Part shown: in pieces, positions 46,781 to 56,317 of the stretch
Position numbering within the stretch: the first letter of the stretch is position 1
How the letters are laid out: each line of letters starts with the position of its first letter
Source of the DNA: Bacteroidota bacterium
GTDB taxonomy: Bacteria; Bacteroidota; Bacteroidia; Chitinophagales; BACL12
Length of the DNA: 64,000 nt
NCBI GenBank assembly: GCA_016718035.1
Contig: JADKEK010000001.1
Location: 1,090,523-1,154,522, forward strand
Reading direction: 5' to 3'
Notes under the pieces: model-generated
Database searches by the model: none
What the model was told of the DNA's origin: nothing
Seen by the model: only the letters and a program-made list of their open reading frames with translations
Position numbers and translations under genes: made by a program

Positions 46781-47542
46781 ATGTGTTTAATCAACCTTGC
46801 TTTCAGGCAACATCCCTCCTACCCATTAATTTTAGTTGCCAACCGCGACGAATTTTATGCGCGGCCAACACGTATGTTACAATGGTGGGAAGATGAACAT
46901 CCCGACCTGCTGGCAGGCAAAGATTTACAGGAAGGTGGCACCTGGATGGGCATCAACAAACAAGGGCAATTTGCAGCTTTAACCAATTATCGCGACTTAG
47001 CTAATATCAACGATAAAGCACCATCTCGCGGACATATCGTAAAACGGTATCTGAACGGAGAATTGCCGGACGAAGAAATGTTTCGTTTTTTAAAAACGCA
47101 GGGGAAATTATACAATGGTTTTAATATCATTTACGGCACGGTTGACATGTTATACTATTATTCGAATGTTACCGACCAGGTGCGTAATCTTTACCCGGGC
47201 ATTTACGGACTAAGCAATGCCTTATTGGATACCCCATGGCCGAAATTGGTAAACAGCAAAACACAGTTTACACAAACCCTCAGCCAAGCCACTGAAAGCA
47301 GCGATTTTATACCCATTTTACAAAATCCCGAATTGGCTCCTGACAATTTATTACCCCAAACCGGCGTTAGTTTCGAATGGGAGAAAAAGCTGTCCGCAAT
47401 GTTTATAACTTCACCGGATTATGGCACACGTTTAACTACATTTGTACGTATCGACAATGACGGAAACGTGACCTATCGCGAAAAGGGATATGTTCCTGAA
47501 CACGATATTACCATTAACTTTACACTTCAACCAAACAGCTAA
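46781..47542 (+). CDS. NRDE-family protein (TANGO2 homologue)
   Basis: A 253-aa protein named for its N-terminal motif: CLINLAFRQHPSYPLILVANRDEFYARPT, with the NRDE residues intact and Cys2 as a potential N-terminal nucleophile as in Ntn-type hydrolases. GGTWMGINKQGQFAALTNYRD and a later TFVRIDNDGNVTYREKGY are also typical. The human homologue TANGO2 has an unsettled metabolic role. The stop lies 17 bases before the kinase ATG at 47559. Confidence 0.93.
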   Translation: MCLINLAFRQHPSYPLILVANRDEFYARPTRMLQWWEDEHPDLLAGKDLQEGGTWMGINKQGQFAALTNYRDLANINDKAPSRGHIVKRYLNGELPDEEMFRFLKTQGKLYNGFNIIYGTVDMLYYYSNVTDQVRNLYPGIYGLSNALLDTPWPKLVNSKTQFTQTLSQATESSDFIPILQNPELAPDNLLPQTGVSFEWEKKLSAMFITSPDYGTRLTTFVRIDNDGNVTYREKGYVPEHDITINFTLQPNS

Positions 47543-47558
47543 GCAACAGTTCAACCAC

Positions 47559-50500
47559 ATGCATCGTAAAGGAACCCTGCTCGTTTTTTTTACCGTATTA
47601 TTATTATGCTGTGGCAATCGCTTACACGCTCAACAATATCACTTAAAAAATTATAGTATAGACGACGGACTGGCAGGTATTTCTGTTACCAGTTTATTGC
47701 AAGATTCTCGCGGTTATGTTTGGATTGGCACCGAAGATGGTGGTATATCTCGTTTCGACGGCAAAACATTTGTCAACTATACCAAACGCGATGGTGTTGG
47801 TGATAATAGTATTAATTGTTTATTTGAAGATAAAACAGGTAACATTTGGATTGGCACCAAAAATAATGGAGTGACCAAATTTAATGGCTACGAATTTTTT
47901 CAATATGGGGATGATGTAGTGAAAAACATCGAAAAAATTTACAGCGACAGCAGCGGTAATATTTTAATTTATAGTTTCCCGAATTTATTTAAAGTAAGTG
48001 GTGATAGTATCGTTGCTGCATCTGAAAACAATAGTAATACCGGATTAATTAATTTTTTCAGGGCAGGTGGACCAAAAGCGATTCGTTCATTTATAGATAA
48101 GCAGGGAAATAAATGGATTGCCACACATACAGGTATTTATACCATTGATAAAAAACATGTGGATTTAGAAAATGCGACTGACTATCGTGTGCAATTTATT
48201 TTAAATCCTGAACAGCCCGAAGAGCCCGCCACCACTATTATGCAGGATCGTGAAGGTAATATATGGATTGGCACCGCGTTTAGCGGATTGTATTTATTTT
48301 ACGATGGCGCTTTTTCTAATTTTAATAATATTCCCGGCTTGCGCAATAATTATATTACTGCTATTGGCGCAACACCTACTTCATTATTAATCGGAACTAC
48401 ATCGGGACTTAAAAAAGTATTAGTTGATACTGTTACCAAACAATATTATGAAGCACCTTTGAATATTAATGGTTTTATTTCTACATCCAGAATTAATTGT
48501 ATTTACCAAAATCCAAATGGTAATTGGTACGCTGCAGATGAAAATAATAATATCATTTATTACGAAGGCAATTATGCGGTTACTACTATTACAACCCTAG
48601 AACCAAATACACAAATTACTGCGCTCAGCGAAGATGTAGCAGGTAATTTATGGATTGCCACGAATAATCAGGGCGTTTATATTCGCACCAATGCAACGTG
48701 GATGCATTTAACGGAAGACGATTCACTCAGTTCCAATAATATTACCTGCTTGTTTAAAGACAGTCAGGGTTTGCTCTGGATAGGTACACAAAACAATGGC
48801 GTAATGACCTACAACGGAAAATCATTTGACCGTTATACCTATTTCGACAATGGATTAATCAGTAATCATATCTCTTGTATTACCGAAGATAAATCCGGAT
48901 TAATTTGGTTTGGTAGTCCCGATGCCGGATTGTGTAGTTACGACGGCAAAGGATTTTCATTTTATACCGAAAACGATGTTTTAACATCCAACAATGTTGC
49001 CTCACTTGCATTCGATAGCAAAGAAGGTTTATGGGTGGGACTTAATGAAGGATTAGATTATGTTTCATTTAATGCCGACTCAACTGTTACTGCAAAACAT
49101 TTTGATGCTTACGATGGATTTTTGGGTATTAAAAACACCAACAATACCATTTTAATCGACCCAACGGGACATGTTTGGTTGGGTACTGTAGATGGATTAT
49201 TCCGCTACAATCCTGATGAAGATATTATCACTGCAACAAAACCACTTATTGAATTACGAAATATTCGTTTGTTTTTTGAAACTACAGACTGGGGTTTATA
49301 TTCCGACACCACAGCAGGATGGTATAATTTACCGGTAAATGTAAAACTGCCCTATAATCAAAATCATATCACCTTCGATTTTAGCGCCATATTTTTTTCC
49401 ATACATGAAAAAATAAAATATCAGGTAATGTTGGAAGGGTTTGAAGACGACTGGCAAAATATTGACAACAATACGTCAATGACCTATTCCAATTTAAAAC
49501 CCGGCACTTATACATTTAATGTAAAAGCACAAAATGCAGATGGTATTTGGAGCGACCCGGTGAGTTATTCGTTTACCATTAAAAAACCATTTTGGGCAAC
49601 ACTCATTTTCCAAATTACTGCCGGCATTTTAGGCTTGGGATTAATTGTATTAATTAACGTATTGCGCAATCGCCGCCTGCGAAGAAGAGCCGTTCAATTG
49701 GAATCTATTGTAACTGAACGAACTGCACAATTAGAACAACAAAAAATAATGGCAGAAACTTCTGCGCAACGTGCCGAACGTTCAGAAAAAGCCAAAGAAG
49801 AATTTTTAGCCAATATGAGTCACGAAATCAGAACACCTATGAATGCTATCATGGGTATGACACGACTGTTATTGGAAGACAAACCTCTCGAAACACAAAT
49901 GAAATATCTGAACGCCATTCGTATGTCCTCAGATAATTTATTAGTCATTATTAACGATATTCTCGATTTATCAAAAATACAAGCGGGCAAAATGGAATTA
50001 GAACAAATTCCGTTTAACCTCCGCAGTTTACTCAACAATTTAGGTGAAATAATGAAATTTAAATCCGATGAAAAAAACATCGATTTTAAAATTATCATCG
50101 ACGAAACTTTACCTGAATGTGTTGTAGGTGATCAGGTGCGATTAAATCAAATTCTCATTAACCTGACAGGTAATGCCATTAAATTTACCGAAAAAGGGCA
50201 TGTATATATTCGTTGTCGCAATGTAATTTCCGACAATAATCAGGTAACTATTGCATTTGATGTGGAAGATACCGGTGTGGGAATTGCACAAGATAAAATC
50301 GATACCATTTTCGATAGTTTTTCGCAAGCCGATGTTGCTACAACACGCAAATTTGGTGGAACAGGTTTGGGCCTCAGCATCAGTAAACGTTTAACAGAAT
50401 TATCCGGAGGGCTTTTATCGGTAAGTAGCGAATTAGGCAAAGGCTCTGTATTTACAGCTACAATACCTTTCCCTATTGGCACTATGGAAACCGAAAAAGA

Positions 50501-50936
50501 ATCTGCTGCCGATTTAGCTGCCATGAAAGCAGGAACCGATTTACCTATTCGAATTTTATTGGTAGAAGACAATATGTTTAATCAAATGGTAGCTACCGAT
50601 AGTATTGCAAAAATGTTCGCCAACGTGACAATTGATATAGCGGAAAATGGTAAAATTGCAGTAGAAAAAATTAGTGCCGGCGATTATGCTGTAGTGCTCA
50701 TGGATGTGCAAATGCCGGTTATGGATGGTTATGAAGCCGCACGCACAATTCGTTTATTGGAAAATAAACAAAAAAGTAAAATTCCGATTGTAGCCATGAC
50801 TGCCTCGGTAATTAAAAGTGAAGTGGATAGATGTTATGAAAATGGTATGGACGATTTTATTGCCAAACCATTTGAACCAAAAGATTTACGTAATAAGATT
50901 TTAAAATATGCAACTCCTCAACCTAGCGATAATTAA
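47559..50936 (+). CDS. Hybrid two-component kinase with regulator propeller (array copy 1)
   Basis: 1125 aa from the ATG at 47559 (MHRKGTLLVFFTVLLLCC). The periplasmic part is a two-component regulator propeller with repeats such as DSRGYVWIGTEDGGISRFDGK and DSQGLLWIGTQNNGVMTYNGK, then a Y_Y_Y domain (DDWQNIDNNTSMTYSNLKPGTYTFNVKAQNADG) and one TM (~695-715). The cytoplasmic part has HisKA (ANMSHEIRTPMNAIMG; His755), HATPase (KFGGTGLGLSISKRL) and a receiver (LLVEDNMFNQM; acceptor Asp1049 in LMDVQMPVMDG). No DNA-binding domain. The ligand is probably an oligosaccharide or similar as in other propeller kinases (inference). It heads the three-kinase array. Confidence 0.93.
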   Translation: MHRKGTLLVFFTVLLLCCGNRLHAQQYHLKNYSIDDGLAGISVTSLLQDSRGYVWIGTEDGGISRFDGKTFVNYTKRDGVGDNSINCLFEDKTGNIWIGTKNNGVTKFNGYEFFQYGDDVVKNIEKIYSDSSGNILIYSFPNLFKVSGDSIVAASENNSNTGLINFFRAGGPKAIRSFIDKQGNKWIATHTGIYTIDKKHVDLENATDYRVQFILNPEQPEEPATTIMQDREGNIWIGTAFSGLYLFYDGAFSNFNNIPGLRNNYITAIGATPTSLLIGTTSGLKKVLVDTVTKQYYEAPLNINGFISTSRINCIYQNPNGNWYAADENNNIIYYEGNYAVTTITTLEPNTQITALSEDVAGNLWIATNNQGVYIRTNATWMHLTEDDSLSSNNITCLFKDSQGLLWIGTQNNGVMTYNGKSFDRYTYFDNGLISNHISCITEDKSGLIWFGSPDAGLCSYDGKGFSFYTENDVLTSNNVASLAFDSKEGLWVGLNEGLDYVSFNADSTVTAKHFDAYDGFLGIKNTNNTILIDPTGHVWLGTVDGLFRYNPDEDIITATKPLIELRNIRLFFETTDWGLYSDTTAGWYNLPVNVKLPYNQNHITFDFSAIFFSIHEKIKYQVMLEGFEDDWQNIDNNTSMTYSNLKPGTYTFNVKAQNADGIWSDPVSYSFTIKKPFWATLIFQITAGILGLGLIVLINVLRNRRLRRRAVQLESIVTERTAQLEQQKIMAETSAQRAERSEKAKEEFLANMSHEIRTPMNAIMGMTRLLLEDKPLETQMKYLNAIRMSSDNLLVIINDILDLSKIQAGKMELEQIPFNLRSLLNNLGEIMKFKSDEKNIDFKIIIDETLPECVVGDQVRLNQILINLTGNAIKFTEKGHVYIRCRNVISDNNQVTIAFDVEDTGVGIAQDKIDTIFDSFSQADVATTRKFGGTGLGLSISKRLTELSGGLLSVSSELGKGSVFTATIPFPIGTMETEKESAADLAAMKAGTDLPIRILLVEDNMFNQMVATDSIAKMFANVTIDIAENGKIAVEKISAGDYAVVLMDVQMPVMDGYEAARTIRLLENKQKSKIPIVAMTASVIKSEVDRCYENGMDDFIAKPFEPKDLRNKILKYATPQPSDN

Positions 50937-52286
50937 TGTGCCGCTATTGGTGGACCTGCCATTATGGAAAACATGGTGGTTTTATGCTATTTTAATTTTA
51001 TTTATAGGTATTTTATTATTTTTTATTTTGGTAACAGAATGGTTAGAGCCGCTGGCAATCAACGTATATTACTTGAAAAAGTGCGAGAAACAACGCGCAT
51101 ACTAGAATTGGAAAAGAAGCGCGCCGAAGCTTCCGAAAAAGCAAAAGAACAATTTCTGGCCAATATGAGCCATGAAATTCGTACTCCGCTAAATGCCATA
51201 ATGGGTATGGCTCGTATATTAATAGGAAAGTCTGCAGAAGAAAGTAATTTTAAATATATAAATGCAATAATAAATGCGACCGATAATCTACTTGTTATTG
51301 TAAACGACATCCTAGATTTATCAAAAATAGAGGCAGGAAAAATTCAACTTGAACAAAACCCCTTTGAACTACGTAAATTAATTGAAAATTTATTGCTATT
51401 AATGAAACAAAAATCAGATGAAAAGGGCATTGCTTTTGAATTAAATATAGATAACAAAATCCCAGATTGGATTATTGGAGACGCTGTTCGTATAAATCAA
51501 ATATTATTAAATATTGTTGCAAATGCCATTAAATTTACTGAGCAGGGTGCCGTAAATGTTACTTGCAGTCTCATAAGTATAGAAAATAATATCGCACAAA
51601 TTAAATTTGAAATACAGGATACTGGTATCGGGATTGCAAAAGAAAATATAAATTACATCTTTGATACATTTACGCAGGAAGATGCATCTATTACACGCAA
51701 ATTTGGTGGAACTGGACTCGGTTTAAGCATTTCAAAAAGATTAGTTGAAAAAATAGGCGGAGCGATTTTTGTGGAGAGCGAAATAAACAAAGGTTCCAAA
51801 TTCACATTCGTTTTACCTTTTGAAATTTATATTCCAAAAATAAATAATACCAATTCTTCAGAAAATGAGGTTGACAACACAAATTTCGAGATACCATTAA
51901 AAATTCTTTTGGTAGATGATAACACTTTCAATCAATTAGTGGCACCGGATATAATCCAAACAAAATTTATCAATACAGAAGTCACTATAGCAGAAAATGG
52001 TCTTGTTTGTTTAGAAATATTAAAAACTCAAGTATTTGATTTAATTTTAATGGATATTAGTATGCCTGAACTTGATGGTATCAGTGCTTCTAAAGAAATA
52101 CGTAGCCAGAATAATGATTTTGCCAAAAATGTTCCAATCATCGCTATGACTAGTTTCGTCAATGAAGCCGAAATTGAGAAATTTAAACTAGCGGGTATAC
52201 ATGATTACATTAGGAAGCCTTTTGACGCAGAAAATTTAATTAACCTCATTTTAAAATATGCAACTCCTCAACCAAATAATAAATAG
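50908..52286 (+). CDS. Hybrid histidine kinase, no sensor domain (array copy 2, frame broken)
   Basis: It starts at an ATG inside the 3' end of copy 1 in another frame (MQLLNLAIINVPLLV), so translation is likely coupled. After a short VPLLVDLPLWKTWWFY lead comes one TM, then HisKA (ANMSHEIRTPLNAIMG), HATPase (KFGGTGLGLSISKRL) and receiver (LLVDDNTFNQL; LMDISMPELDG), ending ILKYATPQPNNK. The start frame stops at 51105; the rest is read from ~51020 in another frame. The total of 1379 nt is one base short, so one missing base in the T-rich TM-coding stretch near 51030 explains it. Repaired length ~459 aa. It lacks propeller and Y_Y_Y domains. Confidence 0.85.
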
Positions 52287-53622
52287 TGTGCCGCTTATTG
52301 TAGAACCACCATCCTGGAAAACTTGGTGGATTTATAGTATTTGTATAATTGTTGCTGCCTTAACTATTTATTATTATATTCGCAAACGCATGAGCGATGC
52401 TGCTGACGACCAGCGGATATTGCGTGAAAAAGTACGCGATAAAACACGAGAGCTCGAACAACAAAAAGAACGCGCCGAAGATTCGGAAAAAGCAAAAGAA
52501 CAATTTCTGGCTAATATGAGCCATGAAATTAGAACGCCAATGAATGCCATTTTAGGTATGACACGTTTATTGTTGGAACAGGAACCTAGAACCGACCAGT
52601 TAAAATATCTCAACAGCATAAAACATGCATCAGATAATTTATTGGTAATTATCAACGACATTCTCGATTTATCGAAAATTCAAGCAGGAAAAATTAATCT
52701 CGAAAAAATTCCTTTTAACCTCCGCAACGAAATCAATGCCGTTTATGAAACAATGAAAGTAAATGCAGACGACAAAGGATTAAATCTGCTCACTGCTGTC
52801 GACGAAACTTGTCCCAAAACCATCATTGGCGACCCTTATCGCCTGAGTCAAATCCTGTTAAATTTGACAGGCAATGCCATCAAATTCACCGAAAAAGGAA
52901 ATGTAACTATACAAACAACTTGCACATCGGCAGATGATCAGGTTGTCGTAAAGTTTAGTGTAATTGACAGTGGTATTGGTATTGCCAAAGACAAACTCGA
53001 TTATATTTTCGACATGTTTACGCAGGAAACCAGCAGCACTACACGCAAATTTGGTGGAACAGGACTAGGTTTAGCCATCTGCAAAAAATTAATCGAATTA
53101 CAAGGTGGCAATATTACCGTTGAAAGTGAAACGGGTAAAGGCTCTGTATTTAGTTTCGCCATACCATTTGCTATTGGCAAAGATATTGCTGAAAACAATG
53201 CTAAAGACGACCACAAACAACAGGTAGTAGCGACTATGAAAAATGTACGCATCCTACTTGTTGAGGACAATGAGTTTAATCAAATGGTAGCAGTAGATAC
53301 ATTAGAACGCTCAATTGAAGGTGCAAAAGTAACAATAGCAGGAAATGGAAAAATTGCTATTGATATGCTGTTAAACAATACCTTTGATATCGTGTTAATG
53401 GATATTCAAATGCCTGAAATGGATGGACACGAAGCCACTAAAAACATTCGCTCCAATAGCGATGAAAAAATTAATTCTATTCCAATTATTGCCATGACAG
53501 CCAGTGTGATAAAAGCAGAAGTAGACAAATGTTTTGAAAGCGGCATGAACGAGTTTGTAGGCAAACCATTTTCGGTGGGCGAATTATTAGAAAAAATGAG
53601 TAAATTATTAGCAAGACAATAA
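52258..53622 (+). CDS. Hybrid histidine kinase, no sensor domain (array copy 3)
   Basis: 454 aa, intact. It starts at an ATG overlapping the end of copy 2 by 29 bases, with the same overlap arrangement as copies 1/2. Lead VPLIVEPPSWKTWW, one TM (IYSICIIVAALTIYYYI), HisKA (ANMSHEIRTPMNAILG), HATPase (KFGGTGLGLAICKKL) and receiver (LLVEDNEFNQM; LMDIQMPEMDG), ending LLARQ. No periplasmic sensor. It may partner with copy 1 in heterodimers or act as a phosphate acceptor in the relay (inference). It ends ten bases before the HPt gene. Confidence 0.92.
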   Translation: MQLLNQIINSVPLIVEPPSWKTWWIYSICIIVAALTIYYYIRKRMSDAADDQRILREKVRDKTRELEQQKERAEDSEKAKEQFLANMSHEIRTPMNAILGMTRLLLEQEPRTDQLKYLNSIKHASDNLLVIINDILDLSKIQAGKINLEKIPFNLRNEINAVYETMKVNADDKGLNLLTAVDETCPKTIIGDPYRLSQILLNLTGNAIKFTEKGNVTIQTTCTSADDQVVVKFSVIDSGIGIAKDKLDYIFDMFTQETSSTTRKFGGTGLGLAICKKLIELQGGNITVESETGKGSVFSFAIPFAIGKDIAENNAKDDHKQQVVATMKNVRILLVEDNEFNQMVAVDTLERSIEGAKVTIAGNGKIAIDMLLNNTFDIVLMDIQMPEMDGHEATKNIRSNSDEKINSIPIIAMTASVIKAEVDKCFESGMNEFVGKPFSVGELLEKMSKLLARQ

Positions 53623-53632
53623 ACGATTAACA

Positions 53633-53989
53633 ATGGACAATTACAAAAAAATCAATCTGGAATTTCTGCAAAGTTTTACGCAAAATGACAATGCCCAAAT
53701 GGCAAAATATATCAATATGTTTTTAACCCTGGCTCCGGTGAGTATTAATACCATGAAAACACAACACGAATGTGGCGACTGGAATAATCTCAGAACCACT
53801 GCCCATTCATTAAAACCACAATTGGCGTATATGGGCATCGAAAGTTTGAAAGAAACCATTCTGCGCATAGAAGAATACGCAGGCGAAGCCAAAAACCCTG
53901 AAGCCATTGGTGGCCTCATACAAACTGTAGAAGCCGGCTGCAATGAGGCATTTGTGGAGTTAAGAGCCGTAATTGAAAAAATAGCTTAA
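53633..53989 (+). CDS. HPt phosphotransfer protein
   Basis: A 118-aa single-domain histidine phosphotransfer protein of the four-helix-bundle type. The phosphorylated residue is His58 in TTAHSLKPQLAYMG, the usual AHxLK..... pattern. It should carry phosphate from the receiver domains of the three upstream kinases to the response regulator just downstream. The 10-base gap to copy 3 and 31 bases to the regulator support one operon. Confidence 0.92.
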   Translation: MDNYKKINLEFLQSFTQNDNAQMAKYINMFLTLAPVSINTMKTQHECGDWNNLRTTAHSLKPQLAYMGIESLKETILRIEEYAGEAKNPEAIGGLIQTVEAGCNEAFVELRAVIEKIA

Positions 53990-54020
53990 TATTGCATATC
54001 TAAATCCAATTCAATACCAT

Positions 54021-54520
54021 ATGAACAAAGAAGTAGTTTTATAGTTGACGACGAGCCTATGCACGCTCAAATGATGGAAGACCATCTTGCATCAAAATAC
54101 CCTAATTTCAAAATTTACAAATACAGCACCGGTGAGGAATGTAACGACAATATGGACAAACATCCAACTATTGTGGTTTTAGATTATCACCTCGACGCGG
54201 TAAATAAAAGCGCACGCACAGGCTTGGAAACATTAATCCATCTTAAAAAGAAATACGACCATATCGACGTAATTATGATTTCCGGTCAGGACAAAATTGA
54301 TGTTGCCGTTGAATGTGTTCGCGAAGGTGCTTTCGATTACGTAGTAAAAGGCCCATCAGCTTTTGTGCGCACCGAACAGGCATTCGAAAAACTATTTAAA
54401 CATCGCCAGGTAATTCACGAACTGGCCAAATACAAAAAATTAAACCGCACCCTAACTTTTAGCATCATCGGCATTATCGCCCTCGCTGCCATTTTCTGGG
54501 CAACCGGCATTATCGGCTAA
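54021..54520 (+). CDS. Response regulator with C-terminal membrane anchor (frame broken)
   Basis: The ATG at 54021 reads MNKEVV, then stops at TAG because the T run at about 54037-54040 has four T where five are needed; adding one T gives MNKEVVFIVDDEPMHAQMMEDH and a 166-aa protein. The receiver is complete: DDE acidic pocket, acceptor Asp55 (IVVLDYHLDA), SGQ and K (FDYVVKG). After a short helix comes a C-terminal TM (~144-163; LTFSIIGIIALAAIFWATGI), with no DNA-binding or enzyme domain. It would receive phosphate from the HPt protein at the membrane; the output is unknown. Confidence 0.88.
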
Positions 54521-54542
54521 AACCAAACCAAACCTATATTGT

Positions 54543-54569
54543 AATCCGCCTCTTGGCGGATTTTTTTTT
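54543..54569 (+). terminator. Terminator of the phosphorelay operon
   Basis: AATCCGCC - TCTT - GGCGGATT stem followed by a run of T. Confidence 0.9.
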
Positions 54570-54618
54570 GCCAGCCCGTCTCCACCTCACCCTGAAGTCC
54601 ACAACCAACCCGACAGCA

Positions 54619-54825
54619 CGACACATGGGATACGCTTGTCTGGGCCGAATTGGTATTAGGCCAGGGCCCTGACGGGCTGATTAACTTTGTATGCTTGTTG
54701 CATCATTCAGCCCTGTAGGGCGAAATTTTCGGTAACAAAATGGTTATATGCCTCACAAGCCCGGTAGGGCGACATATGGGTTTCGCTTGGCTGGAACAAT
54801 TGGTATTATGCCGCCCTGACGGGCT
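54619..54825. repeat. Intergenic palindromic repeats
   Basis: In the 571-base gene-free stretch 54521-55091, two related blocks 54619-54678 and 54770-54825 share CGACA(C/T)ATGGG, AATTGGTATTA and GCCCTGACGGGCT. Four GC-rich palindromes of the type GCCC-N4-GGGC lie at about 54665, 54710, 54759 and 54813. The type is typical of Bacteroidota spacers; no gene is present. From 54841 to 55091 I see only AT-rich sequence. Confidence 0.75.
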
Positions 54826-55091
54826 CGTTGATGTGTGCAGTGTGCAGTGCCAAGTTACCGAATTGTGATGGTGGATATTGCAGTTTTGTCCGTGCAAAAA
54901 GCTTAAAACAACCAGATTTTAGGTTGGATTTTTAAATTTTAAGTAGCTAAAGTCAAAAAAATGAATCGAATTTTTTCTTTCTGAACTTAATAATTTTTAT
55001 AAGTTACAAATAATTGGCGAAATTACCTGCTGTTATGCATTCAAATCAGTAGGGTATTTAAGCCCTACTTAAGTATTAACAATTAAAGTTC

Positions 55092-55529
55092 TTATAAATT
55101 ATTGCGGGAAATTTTATTCGCCATTTCAGCTAATTTTATCCAGTTTTTAATTTGAAGTTCCATAGACTCTAAGTTTTGTTCAGAAACATAAGCATCACAT
55201 ATATATCCGTGTAACCTATTTCTGTGAAATTCAAAATCATTTTCTGCTGCATTATAACCAATAAGAATAAATATTTTTGAAGAAACTTGCCTTATCCTTT
55301 CAGATAATTCACGCATTAGCTGGTAACTTTCATTAATTGAACCATAAGTTTTAATAACATTCGAGAAAAAATGACAATGTAAAATTACAAAGTCAACATC
55401 ATGGTCAATTATATATTGAACAATTTCGTCATAATTAAAAATAAGGCAAGCTACATGTTTGTCTTCTTCAAGCCGCGATACCAAATACAGGCCTAATGGT
55501 TCATTTGGTATATATATTAAACCGTTCAT
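55092..55529 (-). CDS. Degenerate receiver-like protein
   Basis: A 145-aa protein not recognised as a named family. Its pattern follows a response-regulator receiver: GLIYIPNEPLGLYLVSRLEED at the place of ILIVDDEP..., HDVDFVILHCHFF where DLVLLDIxMP should be, and HGYICDAYVSEQNLESMELQIKNWIK for the last strand and helix. The acidic pair is replaced by Pro-Asn, the acceptor Asp by His51, and the conserved Lys is missing, so it cannot be phosphorylated in the usual way. Its start overlaps the stop of the upstream membrane gene by four bases, so the two are co-translated. Confidence 0.6.
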   Translation of the reverse strand: MNGLIYIPNEPLGLYLVSRLEEDKHVACLIFNYDEIVQYIIDHDVDFVILHCHFFSNVIKTYGSINESYQLMRELSERIRQVSSKIFILIGYNAAENDFEFHRNRLHGYICDAYVSEQNLESMELQIKNWIKLAEMANKISRNNL

Positions 55530-56083
55530 GTAGTTTTATAATTTTCTATTATTTTTGCAACTTCAAGATTAAATGCAGCGCGAAGCGCATCTTGTTTTTG
55601 ATTTATACTGTTCAAACAGGCTTCAAATTTATTCTGGTTCACAACACCTTCTTCTAAAAGTTCAGTCATTTCAAGAAAAGTATTTTTTATACTATGCGCG
55701 TTTCTGTCTACATCATTGCTGTCTAAAAAATATATGGCTTTTGAATAACTGTTAATTATAAATTCACGAAGCTCATTCAAGCGCAATTCTAATTCTTTTT
55801 TTGTAATTGCAGATTTCAATTTGGCAATTTGCTTTAATTTATCTTTAAGTATTTGTGTTGAAGTCAAATATTCCTTCAAACAAACTACTATCTCATTTGC
55901 CTTTTGGGTTTCATATGACAAGATAAATTTAATTATTTCTAAATCAGTTTGTTTTTTTTTATCCAATTCTTCTCTAATATTTGTCAGTTTTAAATCATAG
56001 TTAAACCGATAAATAATTGAAATAACACTAATTACTAAAGCCAAAAATCCTGTTATAATCGAAATTAAAATTTGAACATCCAT
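55526..56083 (-). CDS. Membrane-anchored coiled-coil protein of unknown function
   Basis: A 185-aa protein with one N-terminal membrane helix (VQILISIITGFLALVISVISIIY, ~3-25) and a long, charged, mostly helical cytoplasmic part. Heptad-like stretches occur at about 30-125 (REELDKKKQTDLEIIKF, LKDKLKQIAKLKSAITKKELELRL). No known domain was recognised. It overlaps the pseudo-receiver gene by four bases (ATGA). The pair stands alone between repeat-rich spacers and a 234-base AT-rich spacer, and its codon use looks more AT-rich than that of ribD or prmC. Confidence 0.7.
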   Translation of the reverse strand: MDVQILISIITGFLALVISVISIIYRFNYDLKLTNIREELDKKKQTDLEIIKFILSYETQKANEIVVCLKEYLTSTQILKDKLKQIAKLKSAITKKELELRLNELREFIINSYSKAIYFLDSNDVDRNAHSIKNTFLEMTELLEEGVVNQNKFEACLNSINQKQDALRAAFNLEVAKIIENYKTT

Positions 56084-56317
56084 AATAAACCGGGTTTATC
56101 AACAAATATATACAATATCATCAAAATACAACATCATAAAACTGGTATCTATTTTGTTCGTAATTTAAATTCTTTCCAAAGCTTCACATGATGTGTTTCA
56201 ATTTTTTCAACTTTCCAGGCCTACTTTTAACAATTGATCCAACTCCAAATAATCCCTTTTTTTTTGCAGAACCACCATTCAACCTCCGCCCCCTCCCTTG
56301 GTTTAAAAGCATATCCC

